A DNA stretch of 64,000 nucleotides, taken from NCBI RefSeq assembly GCF_040412425.1, contig NC_089741.1, positions 42,205,538 to 42,269,537 on the forward strand, in the 5' to 3' direction. Below, piece by piece: positions 63,843 to 64,000 of the stretch. Numbering within the stretch: position 1 is the first letter of the stretch; each line of letters starts with the position of its first letter. Below the pieces are notes generated by a model. The model was given only the letters and a program-made list of their open reading frames with translations. It did not search any database and had not been told where the DNA came from. The stretch comes from Macrobrachium rosenbergii (Eukaryota > Arthropoda > Malacostraca > Decapoda > Palaemonidae). Made by a program: the position numbers and the translations under genes.

Positions 63843-64000
63843 TGTGCACACCTATATAGATTAAAAACGAAAACGCATTAACTTCTAAAGCAATTTCTAA
63901 CAGAGTCATATGCATACAAATTATCTTTATCCAAAAGATGAAACCTATTCATATGGAACCAACCTACCAAAGGGACCATTGACTTGAAATTCAAGCTTCC

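Overview
The window is nuclear genomic DNA of an arthropod, most probably a decapod crustacean. Three signs point there. Simple-sequence tracts are extremely dense: (GA)n/(TC)n, (TA)n, (AAT)n and (GT)n, dozens of them and many of 50-150 bp. A ~310 bp dispersed repeat of the kind common in shrimp and crab genomes occurs about eight times. Remnants of Penelope-like elements, LINE tails and tRNA-derived SINEs are also present. Genes are split by introns with GT-AG borders, and there are no operons, Shine-Dalgarno sites or other prokaryotic features. The species cannot be named from the sequence alone.

Layout: 1-24.9 kb has no recognisable gene. It holds microsatellites, minisatellites, degenerate tandem duplications, copies of the dispersed repeat, one tRNA-derived SINE with a near-perfect target-site duplication, and an 87-bp-arm inverted repeat. 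From 24.98 to 45.04 kb lies the only gene-bearing block: CDK20 (plus strand, 7 coding exons, 340 aa), a FANCB-like Fanconi-anaemia core-complex gene (minus strand, 13 coding exons, 623 aa) and TMEM67/meckelin (minus strand, one uninterrupted 983-codon ORF). CDK20 and the FANCB-like gene converge tail to tail about 1.1 kb apart. TMEM67 lies upstream of the FANCB-like gene on the same strand. From 45.1 to 64 kb the window is again gene-poor: two decayed Penelope-like elements, a nested pair of LINE 3' tails, an inverted pair of tRNA-like SINE heads, (AAT)n-anchored duplications, and four consecutive decayed tandem arrays at 57.5-60.3 kb.

CDK20 and TMEM67 both belong to primary-cilium biology: CDK20 is a kinase controlling ciliogenesis and Hedgehog output, and TMEM67 is a transition-zone membrane protein. 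An X-box-like RFX site lies about 376 bp upstream of the CDK20 start. The FANCB-like gene belongs to DNA interstrand-crosslink repair. The most noteworthy points are the intronless TMEM67, the DFG-to-DLG and Thr161-to-Ser changes in CDK20, the short N-terminus of the FANCB-like protein, and the repeated use of microsatellites as junctions of larger tandem duplications. I did not find an obviously new biological system. All family assignments come from reading translations by eye and recalling family sequences; no database search was run.
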